Shown here in pieces: positions 15,410 through 22,795 of a DNA stretch of 64,000 nt (positions are counted from its first letter, which is position 1; every line of letters begins with the position of its first letter). The stretch spans positions 62,001 to 126,000 of the forward strand of contig CAWIFM010000007.1 in assembly GCA_963835525.1 (NCBI GenBank), written 5' to 3'. A model generated the notes under the pieces. It was not told the origin of the DNA and searched no databases. It worked only from the letters and a program-made list of their open reading frames with translations. The DNA comes from DASSUW01 sp963835525 (lineage in GTDB: Bacteria; Actinomycetota; Thermoleophilia; Solirubrobacterales; Solirubrobacteraceae). Position numbers and translations under genes: made by a program.

Positions 15410-16911
15410 TCTTCATCGGCTTCATGGGCGCGGGCAAGACGTCGGCGGCGCGTGCCGCCGCGGGCGTGCTCGGCGTGCGGGCCGTCGACGCCGACCACGA
15501 GATCGAGCGGCGGCTCGGGACGACGATCGAGGAGTACTTCTCCACGCACGGCGAGGCGGCCTTCCGCGCGGTCGAGGAGGAGGTCGTGTGCGGCCTGCTC
15601 GAGCGGACCGTCGCGCCGGTGGTCTCGCTCGGCGGCGGCGCCGTGACCTCCGAGCGCGTGCGCGCGCTGCTCGCGCAGCACACGGTGGTGCTGCTGGACG
15701 TCGACATCGAGACGGCCTGGCGGCGGGCCGGCAACAAGCGCCGCCCGCTGGCCCGCGACCGCGAGGGTTTCGTGGCGCTGCACGCCCAGCGCCGGCCGCT
15801 CTACGACTCGCTCGCCGACGCCGTGCTGCTCGATTCTTCGCGCGACGAGGTCCGCAAGGCCGTGCACGCCCTGCGCTCGCTCTCGCGCGCGCCCGCGGGC
15901 ACCAAGCTCGTGTGGGCGGCGGCCGCCTCGGGCAGCTACCCCGTCTACCTCGGCGAGGGCCTGGTCGGCAGCGCCTTCTGGCCCGTCCCCGGCCGCCGCT
16001 TCGTCATCACCGACTCCGCGGTATCCGCCCACTATCGGATCGCCGGGGCTGACGCCGAGTTGCGGATACCGGAGGGCGAGGAGCACAAGACGCTCGCCAC
16101 CGTCGAGCGGCTGCTGAGCGCGCTGGCGGCCGCGGGCATGGACCACGACGACCACGTCGTGGCTCTCGGCGGCGGCGTGGTCGGTGACGTCGCCGGGTTC
16201 TGCGCCGCCGTCTACCAGCGCGGGGTCAAGGTCGTGCAGGTGCCCACCACGCTCGTGGCACAGGTCGACTCGGCCTACGGCGGCAAGACCGGGGTCGACC
16301 TGCCGGAGGGCAAGAACTACGCCGGCGCCTACCACCAGCCGGCCGCGGTGATGGTCGATCCGTCGACCATGGCCACGCTGCCGCAGGCCGAGCTGGCGGC
16401 CGGCTGGGCCGAGGTGATCAAGACGGCGCTGATCGCGGGCGGCCCGCTGTGGGAGCGAGTCCGCGAGGGGGCCCCGCTCGACCGCGACCTCGTGCTCGCC
16501 TGCGCGCGCACCAAGCTCGCCGTGGTGGCCGGCGACGAGCGCGACGCCGGCCGCCGCCAGGTCCTCAACCTCGGCCACACGGTCGGGCACGCGATCGAGA
16601 CCGTCACCGGCTACCGGCGCTACCGCCACGGCGAGGCGGTCGGGCTCGGCCTGCTGGCCGCCCTCGAGCTCTCGGGCCAGGCCGCGCTGCGCGCGGAGGT
16701 CGCGGCGCTGCTCGACGCGCGCGGGCTGCCGACGTCGCTCGACCGCGCCGTCGAGCCCGGCGCCGTGGTCGCGGCCACGCGGCGCGACAAGAAGCGCCGC
16801 GGCGGGCGCGTGGGGTTCGTGCTCGTCGAGTCGCCGGGCGACGTGCGCCCCGGCCGGCCGGTCGAGGAAGGCGAGCTGCGCCGCGCCGTGGCAGAGTTGC
16901 GCGCGCCATGA
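15391..16911 (+). CDS. aroKB: Fused shikimate kinase / 3-dehydroquinate synthase (AroK-AroB)
   Basis: 506 residues carrying two enzymes. Residues 1-165 are shikimate kinase: Walker A GFMGAGKTSAA, DADHEIERRLG, VVSLGGGAVTSE and the lid RRPLARDREGF. From about residue 175 on is AroB: ALGGGVVGDVAGF, VPTTLVAQVDSAYGGKTG and the zinc ligands in AEVIKTALI, LNLGHTVGHAIE and YRHGEAVGLG. They catalyse steps 5 and 2 of the shikimate pathway. The AroB part follows after a short Ala-rich linker, and both halves look complete. Overlaps aroC upstream and aroQ downstream (ATGA). Such fusions are known but not the rule. Confidence 0.93.
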   Translation: MEASNLVFIGFMGAGKTSAARAAAGVLGVRAVDADHEIERRLGTTIEEYFSTHGEAAFRAVEEEVVCGLLERTVAPVVSLGGGAVTSERVRALLAQHTVVLLDVDIETAWRRAGNKRRPLARDREGFVALHAQRRPLYDSLADAVLLDSSRDEVRKAVHALRSLSRAPAGTKLVWAAAASGSYPVYLGEGLVGSAFWPVPGRRFVITDSAVSAHYRIAGADAELRIPEGEEHKTLATVERLLSALAAAGMDHDDHVVALGGGVVGDVAGFCAAVYQRGVKVVQVPTTLVAQVDSAYGGKTGVDLPEGKNYAGAYHQPAAVMVDPSTMATLPQAELAAGWAEVIKTALIAGGPLWERVREGAPLDRDLVLACARTKLAVVAGDERDAGRRQVLNLGHTVGHAIETVTGYRRYRHGEAVGLGLLAALELSGQAALRAEVAALLDARGLPTSLDRAVEPGAVVAATRRDKKRRGGRVGFVLVESPGDVRPGRPVEEGELRRAVAELRAP

Positions 16912-17342
16912 GGAACCGGGTGGCCGTGCTCCACGGCGTCAACCTCGCCGCGCTCGACCGCCGGCCGGCCGAGCACTACGGCGGGCTCACGTTCAGCCGG
17001 CTCGAGCGCCGCATCGAGGCCTTCGCGCGCGAGCTGGGCCTGGAGGCGCGCTTCTTCCACTCCAACCACGAGGGGGAGTACGTGGAGGAGATCCACAAGG
17101 CGTCCGACTACGCCGACGGCCTGCTCCTGAATCCGGGAGCGTGGACCCACTACGCATGGTCGCTGCGCGACGCCGTCGAGGTCTCCGGGCTGCCGGCCGT
17201 CGAGGTCCATCTTTCGGATGTCATGAGCCGCGAGGAGTTCCGCCGCGTGTCCGTGCTCGAGGGCGTCTGCGTCGCCAAGGTCAGCGGCAAGGGCGTCGAC
17301 GGCTACCGCGAAGCGCTGGCCGCGTTGAAGGACGCCCTGTGA
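16908..17342 (+). CDS. aroQ: Type II 3-dehydroquinate dehydratase
   Basis: 144 residues, the usual size. Key residues of the type II enzyme are present: Asn in HGVNLAAL, the Arg and Tyr of the lid loop in LDRRPAEHYGGLTF, SNHEGEYVEEIHKA, the catalytic His in LLLNPGAWTHYAWSLRDA, and VEVHLSDVMSREEFRR. It removes water from dehydroquinate in the shikimate pathway. Two positions differ from the commonest sequence (NLNLLG here NLAAL; the RHHS segment is RRVS), so homology is a little divergent. Start overlaps the aroKB stop. Confidence 0.88.
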   Translation: MRNRVAVLHGVNLAALDRRPAEHYGGLTFSRLERRIEAFARELGLEARFFHSNHEGEYVEEIHKASDYADGLLLNPGAWTHYAWSLRDAVEVSGLPAVEVHLSDVMSREEFRRVSVLEGVCVAKVSGKGVDGYREALAALKDAL

Positions 17343-18394
17343 GCCGCGCCGACCGCGTCGCCGAGGCGCTCGAGGTCGACGCGCTGCTGATCACGGACCT
17401 CGTCAACCTGCGCTACGTCACCGGGTTCACGGGCTCGAGCGGCATGGCGGTCGTCGGGCGCGACCTCCGTCGCTTCATCACCGACTTCCGCTACGTGGAG
17501 CAGGCCGCCGGCGAGGTCGAGGGCTTCGACCGCGAGCAGGCGCCCCAGGTCTTCGACGGCGCGCTGGCGGAGGGCTGGCCGGACGGGTCCCTGCGGCTCG
17601 GGTTCGACGATCAGAACGTGTCCGTGCGCCGCCACGCGCGCCTGCGCGAGCTGCTGCCCGAGCGGGTGGAGCTCGTGCCGTCCGGCGGCGTCGTGGAGGC
17701 GCTTCGGGCGGTCAAGGACGCCGAGGAGATCTCGCGCATCGCCGCCGCCGCCCGGCTCGCCGACGAGGTGTACGGGATGCTGCGCGAGCAGGGGCTGGTG
17801 GGGCGGACGGAGCGTGACGTGGCGTTCGCGCTGGAGACCGAGATGCGCCGGCGCGGCGCCGAGCCGAGCTTCGAGTCGATCGTCGCCTCGGCCGAGCGCG
17901 GCGCGCTGCCGCACGCCGTGCCGGCGGACGTGCCGATCCCGCGCGGGACGCTGGTCACGCTCGACATCGGGGCGCGGCTCGGCGGCTACTGCTCGGACTG
18001 CACGCGCACGTGGGCGACCGGCGAGCTTCCGGACGACCTGGCGGAGGCGTACGAGCTCGTCCAGCGCGCCCAGGCAAAGGCGCTGGCCGCCGTGCGGCCG
18101 GGTCCCGAGGGGCGCGAGGTCGACGCCGTGGCGCGCGACATCATCGAGGCGGCCGGGCACGGCGAGCACTTCGGCCACGGGCTCGGGCACGGGGTCGGCC
18201 TCGAGGTCCACGAGGGCCCGCGGCTGTCGCGCACCGGCGAGGCGCCGCTCGTCGCCGGCAACGTCGTGACGGTCGAGCCCGGCGTCTACCTGCCGAGCCG
18301 CGGCGGCGTCCGGATCGAGGATCTCGTGGTGGTCACCGAGGACGGCCATACCGTCCTCTCCCTGACCACGAAGGACCTCATAACCGTCGACTAG
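17339..18394 (+). CDS. pepQ: Xaa-Pro aminopeptidase / dipeptidase (M24B)
   Basis: 351 residues from a GTG overlapping the aroQ stop. N-terminal creatinase-like domain (LVNLRYVTGFTGSSGMAVVG) and C-terminal pita-bread domain with the dinuclear metal ligands: Asp in TLDIGARLGGYCSD and CSDCTRTWATG, His in HFGHGLGHGVGLEVHEGP, Glu in VTVEPGVYLP and GGVRIEDLVV. It cleaves peptides next to proline in the cytoplasm. In many Gram-positives this gene sits between aroQ and efp; here efp is 5.3 kb further on, after inserted accessory genes. Confidence 0.88.
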   Translation: MSRADRVAEALEVDALLITDLVNLRYVTGFTGSSGMAVVGRDLRRFITDFRYVEQAAGEVEGFDREQAPQVFDGALAEGWPDGSLRLGFDDQNVSVRRHARLRELLPERVELVPSGGVVEALRAVKDAEEISRIAAAARLADEVYGMLREQGLVGRTERDVAFALETEMRRRGAEPSFESIVASAERGALPHAVPADVPIPRGTLVTLDIGARLGGYCSDCTRTWATGELPDDLAEAYELVQRAQAKALAAVRPGPEGREVDAVARDIIEAAGHGEHFGHGLGHGVGLEVHEGPRLSRTGEAPLVAGNVVTVEPGVYLPSRGGVRIEDLVVVTEDGHTVLSLTTKDLITVD

Positions 18395-18408
18395 GGCCCC
18401 GAACCCAC

Positions 18409-18435
18409 TCAAGCCCTCGGCGCGGTAAGCCGATA
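18409..18435 (+). promoter_or_regulatory. Sigma-28/WhiG-like promoter of the secreted repeat protein
   Basis: TCAA (18409-18412), 16 bases, GCCGATA (18429-18435). The ATG at 18445 follows 9 bases later. This is identical in spacing to the pilM and pilN promoters although the gene is 4 kb away from the pilus cluster. Confidence 0.65.
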
Positions 18436-18444
18436 CCGGGGGCG

Positions 18445-19992
18445 ATGGAACTCCGAGCCCGCATTCGCCCAACGCTGCGCCACGCCGGCCTTATGGCCGC
18501 GGCCGCCGCACTGCTGGTGCCCGTCACGGGCACGGCCACCGCCACCGCAAAAAGCGCCCCCGTCGTCAAGAGCGTCGCGCCGAAGAAGGTCTTCGTCGGC
18601 GAGACGATGAAGATCCGCGGACGCCACTTCCGCCGCGGCGTCAACAAGAACATGGTCGCCTTCAAGCGCAAGGGCGCGAAGGCCGTCCTGGTGCCGGCGG
18701 GGCGCGGAACCACCAAGCTTCTGATGGTCGAGCTGCCCAAGCGGCTCGAGAAGATCCTGCTCGTCCAGAACGGCACGCCGGTGGCGACGCCGCTGCAGGT
18801 CCGCGTGATGTCCTCGCGGTTCGGCAAGCGCTACACCAGCCGTTCCAAGTCGCCGCTCGTCGGCCCTGAGAAGCCGCCGGCGCCGCCGAAGCCCAAGGCC
18901 GCCAACCCGAACGGCGACTGTGACGGCGACGGCCAGATCAACCGCGTCGACACCGACGACGACAACGACCTGCTGACCGACGACGTCGAGAAGGGCTACG
19001 ACCTCGACGGCTGCAAGGCCGACACCGACGGCGACAAGGTCGAGGACGGCTACGAGTACCAGTCCGCTCGCGACCTCAACGACGACGAGCACCAGACGCC
19101 CAATGACTACATCCCGTATCCGGAGAAGCGTCCGTACCCGAACGCGCTCGACAAGACGGACTCCGGTACCGACCACGACGGCGACGACCTGACGCTGCTC
19201 GAGGAGTACCGGCTCTGGAAGGTCACGCTCGCGAACGGCGCGCCGCGCACGCTCGCCGGGCTCGGCTACTCCGCCGGTGAGCAGTACTCGGTCAACGTGC
19301 GCCAGGGTGGCAACGGCAACCGCGTCCCGACGCTCATGGCTGCCGGCTACGACAAGCAGATCGCCTTCCTGGGCTGGGCCGCCTCGACGGGCTACGCCAC
19401 GATCGGCCTGTCGCCGGTCCCGGGCTTCTTCGACGACCCGGACACCGACGACATCGCCGAGTACTGGGAGCCGCGCGAGTTCCGCGACGTCCGCGACATG
19501 AACCGCGACAACGTCCTCCAGTCCTACGAGGAGACGTACTACGACTTCGACCAGACCGGCCGCCTCAGCGACAGCGAGCGCGACGAGGACGCCGACGGCC
19601 TCAGCAACTGGGCCGAGACGCGCGGCTGCATGAACCCGAAGTACTGGGAGGGCGTCTACGACAAGGAGACGCCGTACTACCTCAGCTATAGCGGCACGCA
19701 GCTCGACGACGCCGACACCGACGGTGACGGCATCCGCGACGGCGCCGACGACCAGGACCACGACGACGTGCCGAACCTGATGGAGTGCTCGCGCGTGCTC
19801 GCCTCCGGCGTGGCCGCCGACCCCGTCGACGAGGAGCAGGGCGACCCGCACCGCGTGTGGAAGGGCTTCGTGAACCCCTTCAACCCGTGCCTGCCGCACG
19901 TCAAGTCGCGTACCTGCAAGGTCATCGTCCCCGTGGACAACGCGTGGGCGCCGTTCAACGCCGAGGACGAGTACTACCTCATCCGGTTCTAG
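18445..19992 (+). CDS. Secreted protein with IPT/TIG domain and calcium-binding (thrombospondin type 3-like) repeats
   Basis: 515 residues. A signal peptide (residues 1-35) precedes an Ig-like IPT/TIG domain (about 38-128, VVKSVAPKKVFVGETMKIRG). Acidic DxDxDG repeats follow, as in GDCDGDGQINRVDTDDDND, DTDGDKVEDGYE, DEDADGLSNWAE and DADTDGDGIRDGADDQDHD. These bind calcium in thrombospondin-type repeats of adhesins. It ends without an anchor. The gene has its own sigma-28-like promoter and a strong terminator, so it is monocistronic. Shared promoter type with pilA, pilM and pilN suggests it works with the pili, perhaps as a pilus-associated adhesin; that is inference. Confidence 0.8.
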   Translation: MELRARIRPTLRHAGLMAAAAALLVPVTGTATATAKSAPVVKSVAPKKVFVGETMKIRGRHFRRGVNKNMVAFKRKGAKAVLVPAGRGTTKLLMVELPKRLEKILLVQNGTPVATPLQVRVMSSRFGKRYTSRSKSPLVGPEKPPAPPKPKAANPNGDCDGDGQINRVDTDDDNDLLTDDVEKGYDLDGCKADTDGDKVEDGYEYQSARDLNDDEHQTPNDYIPYPEKRPYPNALDKTDSGTDHDGDDLTLLEEYRLWKVTLANGAPRTLAGLGYSAGEQYSVNVRQGGNGNRVPTLMAAGYDKQIAFLGWAASTGYATIGLSPVPGFFDDPDTDDIAEYWEPREFRDVRDMNRDNVLQSYEETYYDFDQTGRLSDSERDEDADGLSNWAETRGCMNPKYWEGVYDKETPYYLSYSGTQLDDADTDGDGIRDGADDQDHDDVPNLMECSRVLASGVAADPVDEEQGDPHRVWKGFVNPFNPCLPHVKSRTCKVIVPVDNAWAPFNAEDEYYLIRF

Positions 19993-20020
19993 CGCTCCTC
20001 GAGAGCACTCCTGTCTCACA

Positions 20021-20048
20021 CCGAGGCCCGCCACATGGCGGGCCTCGG
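20021..20048 (+). terminator. Terminator after the secreted repeat protein
   Basis: CCGAGGCCCGCC (20021-20032), loop ACAT, GGCGGGCCTCGG (20037-20048): perfect 12-bp stem followed by TCGTTT. It lies 28 bases after the stop and isolates dodecin expression. Confidence 0.8.
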
Positions 20049-20100
20049 TCGTTTCGTGAAAGAGTCCGGTCGCACACACCCGCAACCGGGAGGAGAGCGA

Positions 20101-20316
20101 ATGGCCGACAGCGTCTACCGCGTCACCGAGGTGATCGGGGTCAGCAGCGAGTCGTGGGAGGCCGCGGCGCGCAACGCGGTCGAGACGGCCGCGAAGACGG
20201 TGCGCGACCTGCGCGTCGCCGAGGTCGTCCGCGAAGACATCACGATCGAGAACGGCGCGATCAGCGCGTTCCGCGTCCGTCTCGCGATCTCGTTCAAGTA
20301 CGACTCGGGCGACTGA
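20101..20316 (+). CDS. Dodecin-like protein lacking the flavin-stacking Trp
   Basis: 71 residues matching dodecin along its length: VYRVTEVIGVSSESWEAAARNAVETAAKTVRDL, then a three-strand sheet ending RVRLAISFKYD (quoted in parts: VYRVTEVIG; SSESWEAAARNA; AAKTVRDL). Dodecins are small hollow dodecamers storing flavins. The conserved Trp that sandwiches the isoalloxazine (LDWFEV in most bacterial members) is here L-R-Val39-Ala40-E-V, so flavin binding may be lost or altered. GGAGGAGA lies shortly before the ATG, giving a rare strong Shine-Dalgarno. Monocistronic between two strong hairpins. Confidence 0.8.
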   Translation: MADSVYRVTEVIGVSSESWEAAARNAVETAAKTVRDLRVAEVVREDITIENGAISAFRVRLAISFKYDSGD

Positions 20317-20330
20317 TCGGCTGATCAACG

Positions 20331-20364
20331 CCGCTGTCGCCAGGCACTACGCTGGCGACAGCGG
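20331..20364. repeat. 13-bp perfect inverted repeat at the start of the DUF1707 gene
   Basis: CCGCTGTCGCCAG (20331-20343), 8 bases, CTGGCGACAGCGG (20352-20364). The right arm contains part of the TACGCT box (20348-20353) and ends on the first base of the GTG start. It could terminate the dodecin message or act as an operator for the next gene. Confidence 0.55.
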
Positions 20365-20792
20365 TGTCGCACGAGCCCGATCTCCGAGCATCGGACGCCG
20401 ATCGCGAGGCGGCGGTCGAGCGTCTGCGCGCCGCCGCGGTGGACGGCCGGCTCGACGGCGACGAGCTCGAGGAGCGGCTGGGGCAGGCCTACGGGGCGCG
20501 CTGGCGCTCCGAGCTGGCGCTGCTGACCGACGACGTGACGCCGCCGCTGGTGTTCGTCCGGCCGAAGCCGCGGATCAATGCACTGGCGATCTGCTCGCTG
20601 ATCGCCGCCATCGTCTGGTTCGGTTGGCTCGGCTCGGTCGCCGCGGTGGTCATGGGCCACACGGCGCTGATCCAGATCAAGCGTTCGAACGGCACGGAGA
20701 CGGGTCGCGCGGCGGCGTTGATCGGCACCGCGCTCGGCTACTTCGGGCTCACCGCGCTGCTGATGATCGTCCTGTTCGCGGTCGCGATCTAG
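20364..20792 (+). CDS. DUF1707-DUF4190 membrane protein
   Basis: 142 residues. The N-terminal 55 residues are a DUF1707 domain (RASDADREAAVERLRAAA, GRLDGDELEERLGQAY), a small helical domain common at the N-terminus of actinobacterial membrane or regulator proteins. The C-terminal half is DUF4190: two membrane helices around INALAICSLIAAIVWFGWLG and LIGTALGYFGLTALL. Role unknown. GTG start inside the right arm of the inverted repeat; TACGCT ten bases upstream suggests leaderless transcription. Confidence 0.75.
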   Translation: MSHEPDLRASDADREAAVERLRAAAVDGRLDGDELEERLGQAYGARWRSELALLTDDVTPPLVFVRPKPRINALAICSLIAAIVWFGWLGSVAAVVMGHTALIQIKRSNGTETGRAAALIGTALGYFGLTALLMIVLFAVAI

Positions 20793-20799
20793 CGCGTCG

Positions 20800-20834
20800 A
20801 AGTTAGGGGTGCGGGGCCCCAAGTTGGGGGTGCG
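20800..20834. promoter_or_regulatory. Two 14-bp direct repeats 21 bp apart (candidate operator)
   Basis: AAGTTAGGGGTGCG (20800-20813) and AAGTTGGGGGTGCG (20821-20834), one mismatch, exactly two helical turns apart, separated by GGGCCCC. They precede the promoter (TAGCTT at 20865-20870) of the methyltransferase gene. A regulator binding in tandem on one DNA face is inferred. Confidence 0.5.
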
Positions 20835-20876
20835 TACCCGATGCGCGCGCGGCCGTGGCCCCCGTAGCTTCGGTCC

Positions 20877-21870
20877 ATGACCATCTACGCCGTCCCCGAG
20901 ATCGAGACCCGCCGCGACGCTCTGGTGGAACGGCTCTTCAACGCCACGCTCGGAGCCTTCGACCTCTACGCCGTGTATCTGGGTGACCGGCTCGGCCTGT
21001 ACCGGGCGCTGGCGTCCGGCGGCCCGATGACGCCGGTCGAGCTGGCCGCGGCGGCCGGGATCGCCGAGCGCTACGCCCGCGAGTGGCTCGAGCAGCAGGC
21101 CGTGGCCGGCATCCTCGACGTCTCGGATGACCGGTTCTCGCTTCCGCCGGGCCACGACGAGGCGCTGATCGACGAGGCGAGCCTGGCGTTTGCCGCTCCC
21201 TTCGCGCGGTTCGCCGCGGCGGTGGCGCGGCCGCTGCCCGAGCTGGTCGAGGCGTTCCGGACGGGCGCCGGCATCCCGTACGCCGACTACGGCGAGGACC
21301 TGTGCGGGGCGCAGGCGAGCTTCACGCGGCCGCTGTTCGAGCAGCTGCTCGGCAGCGAGTGGCTCCCGTCGGTCCTGGACGTCGACGCGCGGCTGCTCAT
21401 GTCGCCGCCTGCCCGGGCTCGATCTGGATCCCGCCTCGATCTCGATGGCCCGGGAGAACCTGGCCGGTAGCGGGGTGGAGGATCGCGTCTCGTTCGTGCT
21501 CGGCGACGCGGCCTCGCCGCGGCTGGCGGGCCGCTACGACCTGGTCACCGTGTTCGAGGCGCTGCACGACATGTCGGACCCGGTGTCGGTGCTGCGCGCC
21601 GCGCGCGGGCTGCTCGCCGGCGGCGGCTGCGTGATCGTGGCCGACGAGCGCGTGGCGGACTCGTTCTCGGCGCCGGGCGACGACGTCGAGCGGCTCTACT
21701 ACGGATTCAGCGTGCTGCACTGCCTGCCGGTGGGGATGCCGGGGGCGGGGACGGGCGCGGTCATGCGGGTCGACACGGTGCGGTCGTACGCGCTGGACGC
21801 CGGGTTCGCGGGCGTCGAGGTGCTGCCGATCGACAACGACTTCTGGCGCTTCTACCGGCTGACGGCGTAG
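20877..21870 (+). pseudogene. SAM methyltransferase gene broken by a deletion and frame change
   Basis: The first frame (20877 to about 21415) encodes an O-methyltransferase-type winged-helix domain ending EQLLGSEWLPSVLDVDARL. The homology resumes in another frame at about 21415 with GLDLDPASISMARENLAGSG and continues through VTVFEALHDMSDPVSVLR to the end at 21870. In intact relatives the first part is followed by some 25 residues holding motif I (the D-x-G-x-G-x-G SAM loop) before the LDLD strand. Here that segment is missing, so the protein could not bind SAM even if the frame were repaired. The first frame alone stops at 21470. Starts at ATG 20877 with TAGCTT six bases upstream. Confidence 0.75.
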
Positions 21871-21937
21871 GGGACGCGGAGGGCGGGTCTCCGCGGAGCC
21901 ATTGCACGGCCGGGTCGCTCATGGTCTGATCATCCTC

Positions 21938-22747
21938 GTGGATGCGTTCGGCGCGTTCGAGCGGGAAGGCTGGAGCGAGGGGCGGGCCGCGCCGTACCAC
22001 CACGGGCTCGGCGCGATCACCGCGCGGCCGGCGGAGGCGCTGCTCGATCTTGCCCGGGTGGCGGAGGGCACTTCGGTCCTCGACGTGGCGACCGGTCCGG
22101 GCTACGTCGCGGGGCGCGCGGCCGCCCGCGGCGCTTCCGTCGTGGCGGTCGACTTCTCCGACGAGATGCTCGCGCTCGCCGCCACGCTGCACCCGCGCGT
22201 CACCTTCCAGCAGGCCGACGCGGAGGCGTTGCCGTTCGGCGACGGATCCTTCGACGCGGTCGTCGCGGCCTTCCTCATGCCGCACGTGTCCGACCTCCCG
22301 GCCGTATGCGCGGAGCTCGCCCGCGTCGTCCGCCCGGGAGGCCGGCTCGCGCTCACCACCTGGGACCCCGAGCCCGAGAGCTTCACGCGCTTCCTGTTCG
22401 AGTCGATCGCCGACTCGGGAGCGGTCGCGCCACCGTCACTGCCACCCGGCCCGCCGTTCTTCCAGTACGCACGGTCCGACGAGTTCACGTCGCTGCTGGA
22501 GGGAGCCGGCCTCTCGGAGGCGTCGGTCGTCGCTCTGTCGTTCACCCACCCGATCACCGACCTCGACGCCTTCTGGGCCGACCTCGTCGGCGGAACGGTC
22601 CGCGCGTCCGCGTTGTTCCGCGCACAGCCGTTGGAGTTGCAGGGACGGATACGTCGCATGTACGGAGAACGGCTCGAGCGGTGGCGCGTCGCCGGCGGTT
22701 GGGACGTGGCCTGCGCGGTCACGCTGGGAGCCGCGACACGAACCTGA
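21938..22747 (+). CDS. Class I SAM-dependent methyltransferase
   Basis: 269 residues. Motif I TSVLDVATGPGYVAGRAA, the acidic strand VVAVDFSDEML, motif for ADAEALPFGDGSFDAVVAAF and the post-motif ARVVRPGGRLALTTWD are all present, so the gene is intact in contrast to the one upstream. It resembles UbiE/COQ5-type small-molecule methyltransferases; substrate unknown. A GTG at 21938 is preferred; an upstream start at 21902 adds 12 residues with no support. It ends 48 bases before the next gene. Confidence 0.8.
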   Translation: MDAFGAFEREGWSEGRAAPYHHGLGAITARPAEALLDLARVAEGTSVLDVATGPGYVAGRAAARGASVVAVDFSDEMLALAATLHPRVTFQQADAEALPFGDGSFDAVVAAFLMPHVSDLPAVCAELARVVRPGGRLALTTWDPEPESFTRFLFESIADSGAVAPPSLPPGPPFFQYARSDEFTSLLEGAGLSEASVVALSFTHPITDLDAFWADLVGGTVRASALFRAQPLELQGRIRRMYGERLERWRVAGGWDVACAVTLGAATRT

Positions 22748-22795
22748 CGCAAACGCGTCTGGTTCCGCTACACGATCCGCGCCACGATCGGCCCT

